Assembly: GCA_003427395.1 (NCBI GenBank)
Contig: BFEA01000025.1
Span: forward strand, 419,497 to 447,401
Origin: Chara braunii
Taxonomy: Eukaryota; Streptophyta; Charophyceae; Charales; Characeae
Direction: 5' to 3'
DNA: 27,905 bases
Positions 26,082-27,905 of this stretch are shown piece by piece. A program made the translations under genes and the position numbers. How positions within the stretch are numbered: the first letter of the stretch is position 1; every line of letters begins with the position of its first letter. The notes beneath the pieces were generated by a model that was not told the origin of the DNA, did not search any database, and was given only the letters and a program-made list of their open reading frames with translations.

Positions 26082-26190
26082 TACCTTCTTCCCTCGAATA
26101 CAACGTACGGGACTTATCGCTGTATTTGGGTATCTTTCAGTCTAAATACTGGTTATAATGACCGTACCTTGTATTCATGGAAACAAGGTC
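26082..26190. mobile_element. Palindromic MITE, copy 4
   Basis: The left arm TACCTTCTTCCCTCGAATAC...TGTATTTGGG pairs with the right arm, whose reverse complement reads ACCTTGTTTCCATGAATACAAGGTACGGTCATTATAACC...GTATTTAGA. Very similar to copy 3 (AATACAACGTACG is shared). About 109 bp. Confidence 0.72.
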
Positions 26191-26405
26191 GTATGAAAAC
26201 CTTGTAGATACCCACATAGTCTCTGCTATTGTAAGCTGATCATATGCCGTCCTCCACACCGCTCATTTTTGTTGTCTTTCTATGTGCTGGAGCCTGCTTT
26301 CCAGGTCACTGAAATGCAAAGGGACAGAAGCAATGAAGTCCTCTGACATGACACACTCTTTTGTATATTTCTTTCTCTTTGTCAGTCTTTGATTTGTGTT
26401 ATGAT

Positions 26406-26407
<2 letters not shown>

Positions 26408-26461
<54 letters not shown>
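26408..26461. repeat. Poly-T tract (54 T)
   Basis: Fifty-four uninterrupted T end 24 bases before the acceptor of the next exon, so they form part of an unusually long polypyrimidine tract. They could also be the antisense poly-A tail of a retroposon. Confidence 0.97.
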
Positions 26462-26485
26462 CCCTTGTGCAATCTTGCATTTCAG

Positions 26486-26675
26486 ATTGTTTTGTTACTC
26501 AGGACTCTGCCCTGCGGAGACAGGTTCTTATGTCAGCATGGCAGGTTCTTCGCGCTCTGCATATTGCACGGGACATCCCGTGCGCCCAACGATACAAGAA
26601 TGTTGCCAGTGGTGCCCCTGTGGCCTGGACTGTGGAAATCGTGTTGTGCAGCGGGGTCTCACTTGTAATCTTGAG
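26486..26675 (+). CDS. SUVR-like histone H3-K9 methyltransferase, exon with C-terminal half of pre-SET
   Basis: Bounded by a good acceptor (CTTGCATTTCAG|A, 26485/26486) and donor (CTTGAG|GTGAGG, 26675/26676), 190 nt. After one leftover base it encodes LFCYSGLCPAE, then AYCTGHPVRPTIQECC, then QWCPCGLDCGNRVVQRGL and TCNLE. This follows plant SUVR1/2/4, where YC..CP.E, C.GHL.R.FI.EC, CxCxxxCGNRVVQRG and LQV occur in the same order just before the SET domain. The four cysteines of the CxxxCxCxxxC cluster are all present, which argues for a working gene. The protein would methylate histone H3 lysine 9 in the nucleus. The next exon, expected to begin the SET domain, is not found before the window ends. 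Family assignment is firm; subtype (SUVR4-like) is an inference. Confidence 0.85.
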
Positions 26676-26883
26676 GTGAGGGTTTCCACCAATACGAGAT
26701 AGTCCTGCTTCAGTCGGCTTAGGCGAATGGTTGTATAGAGGCAACAGTGCAAGAAAAATTGCATGAAATTCTGATGCACTTTCTTGAAACAAAGAGAAGA
26801 GCAGAAAAATATTACACTTTAACTCGTGCTCTGCTCGACCCGTGGCGGCTAAGAGTCACAGTGCAAAATTTCAACACAGTGCA

Positions 26884-26955
<72 letters not shown>

Positions 26956-27344
26956 TGCTTGGTTCCGCGTTGGCAGTTTTGACTGCCTTGTCTCTGTTGC
27001 CTCCTCAGCATTGCTGCTCGTCCACTTCCCTGTCTTTGCTTGCAGCTTGCCTGTTTGCCGTGCAGTTTGGCTGCTTTGTCAGGACTGCCTGGTGCTTTGC
27101 TGACTTGCGCCTTTCTCCGCATACACTTGCCTCATCTTTCCATGCAGCTTGCCTGTTTGCTGCAGAGTTCCGCTACTCTGTGAGTGCTGCCATATGCTAC
27201 TCTCTGTTGCTTGCTGGGAATCCACTTGTCTTCTCTGTCCTTGCAGCTTGCCAGTTTGCTTCGGAGTTTGGCTGATTTGTCAGCGCTCTCTTGTGCCTCT
27301 TGCTGCATGCTTGTCTTGCCGTTTGTGCTGCTGCGTGTGGCATA
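26676..27344. other. Intron sequence with (CT)n
   Basis: Follows the donor at 26676. Contains a (CT)n microsatellite (about 26888-26953) and, from 26954 to 27330, a degenerate tandem pattern in which TGCAGCTTGCC(T/A)GTTTGC recurs (about 27040, 27143 and 27242) with steps near 100 bases. Its open frames are products of that repeat. Confidence 0.55.
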
Positions 27345-27754
27345 CTCCGTACCACACGGGCCCAGCAGAGCCCGACCTGGTAGACTAAGGGTCCGTAGGG
27401 GTAGGGCCTGTTTCAGCCCCTGTGTCGTTTCGGCCTCCAGCCTGAAAACGACGGGCCATTTGCAGGCCCTCGCAAGATCGACCTACCCTGAAACTCAGGC
27501 ACCAGACCGGGGTTTTAGCTCAGGCCATAATGGCCTATTTTGTGGAGCATCAACCCCAGGGTCTGGCACGTTTTGGTATAGGCGCGAGCAGCCTCTCGGA
27601 CGGGCCAGCGCTATATAATGCTGACCCGCCCTGTAGGCTGCAGGCAGTTCCCAGGCACTTCACGTGCAGAGGGCAGGAGGTAGTCTTCAGGACTCGGCAG
27701 CGGCACTCTGGTGTAGTAGTAGCGATAGCAGTAGTCTTCAGCGCTGGGCGCTAG

Positions 27755-27796
<42 letters not shown>

Positions 27797-27905
27797 TTGG
27801 CGGAGGCCAGGGATACTCACCTGTGGCGCCATAGCTCCAGCTTCGTCTTCGAAGTACCTGCAGCACGGCACCACCTTCCAGGTTAGTATTGGAGAGAGAG
27901 AGAGA
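27345..27905 (+). repeat. TATA-bearing repeat superfamily copy, runs off the right edge
   Basis: The left end (CCACACGGGCCC...GCCCGAC...GACTAAGGG) matches the copy at 14565. A TATA-like GCTATATAAT (27610-27619) sits in the loop of CGGGCCAGC/GCTGACCCG (27601-27609 and 27620-27628, one mismatch). Then follow AGGCAG...CCAGGCACTTCACGTG, similar to the minus-strand 21.0 kb copy, GCGCTGGGCGCTAG (27741), a (GA)n run (27758-27793) and GCGCCATAGCTCC (GCCATAGC at 27828). Confidence 0.55.
27610..27619 (+). promoter_or_regulatory. TATA-like loop of an inverted repeat
   Basis: TATATAAT lies in the loop of a 9-bp stem with one mismatch. By position and downstream text it matches the hairpins at 5265 and 21010. 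Promoter activity is inferred. Confidence 0.45.

Noticed and set aside
1-27905. CRISPR array, prokaryotic operons or ribosome-binding sites
   Set aside because: The regular repeats are microsatellites or degenerate tandem units; introns, U6 copies and LINE show a eukaryotic genome.

Overview
This is eukaryotic, repeat-rich DNA with one 365-base assembly gap. The best guess at the host is a green-lineage, possibly streptophyte-algal (charophyte-like), nuclear genome. That guess rests on three things. The U6 snRNA copies have a 5' stem-loop like that of land-plant U6. A plant SUVR-type pre-SET domain is split between distant exons. Long CT microsatellites, poly-T tracts and scattered mobile elements fill the space between. 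The species itself is not determined by the window.

Layout. 1-460: minus-strand copy of a TATA-bearing repeat. 470-3320: 5'-truncated, broken LINE on the minus strand, split by a U6 snRNA retrocopy with a 13-bp target-site duplication. 3489-4392: a full-length U6 copy joined directly to a decayed group II intron reverse transcriptase/maturase fragment, ending near an (AAAT)n tract. 4438-4553: palindromic MITE. 4750-5940: another copy of the TATA-bearing repeat superfamily. 6430-10.8 kb: two very long GA-rich open frames of unknown function. 11-18.4 kb: non-coding, with U6 copies, a MITE, microsatellites, the gap and another superfamily copy. 18.8-20.05 kb: an open frame whose end matches the first half of a SUVR-type pre-SET zinc domain. 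20.15-26.48 kb: repeats, two more MITEs, a decayed U6 copy and a TATA-bearing repeat. 26486-26675: an exon encoding the second half of the pre-SET domain. 27.35 kb to the end: another TATA-bearing repeat copy.

The only recognisable host gene is this plus-strand SUVR-like histone H3K9 methyltransferase. It is spread over at least 8 kb, and possibly over 20 kb if the long open frames at 6.4-10.8 kb are its N-terminal exons. Its SET domain lies beyond the right edge. Most of the rest can be read as mobile DNA accumulated in its introns and flanks.

The most unusual content is (1) five U6 snRNA-derived copies in 28 kb, three with signs of target-primed retrotransposition and one fused to an organelle-type maturase fragment; (2) four members of a hairpin MITE family; and (3) a superfamily of repeats sharing a GCCATAGC motif, in which several copies carry a TATA-like sequence in the loop of an inverted repeat, and two carry a strongly preserved 20-nt hairpin motif.
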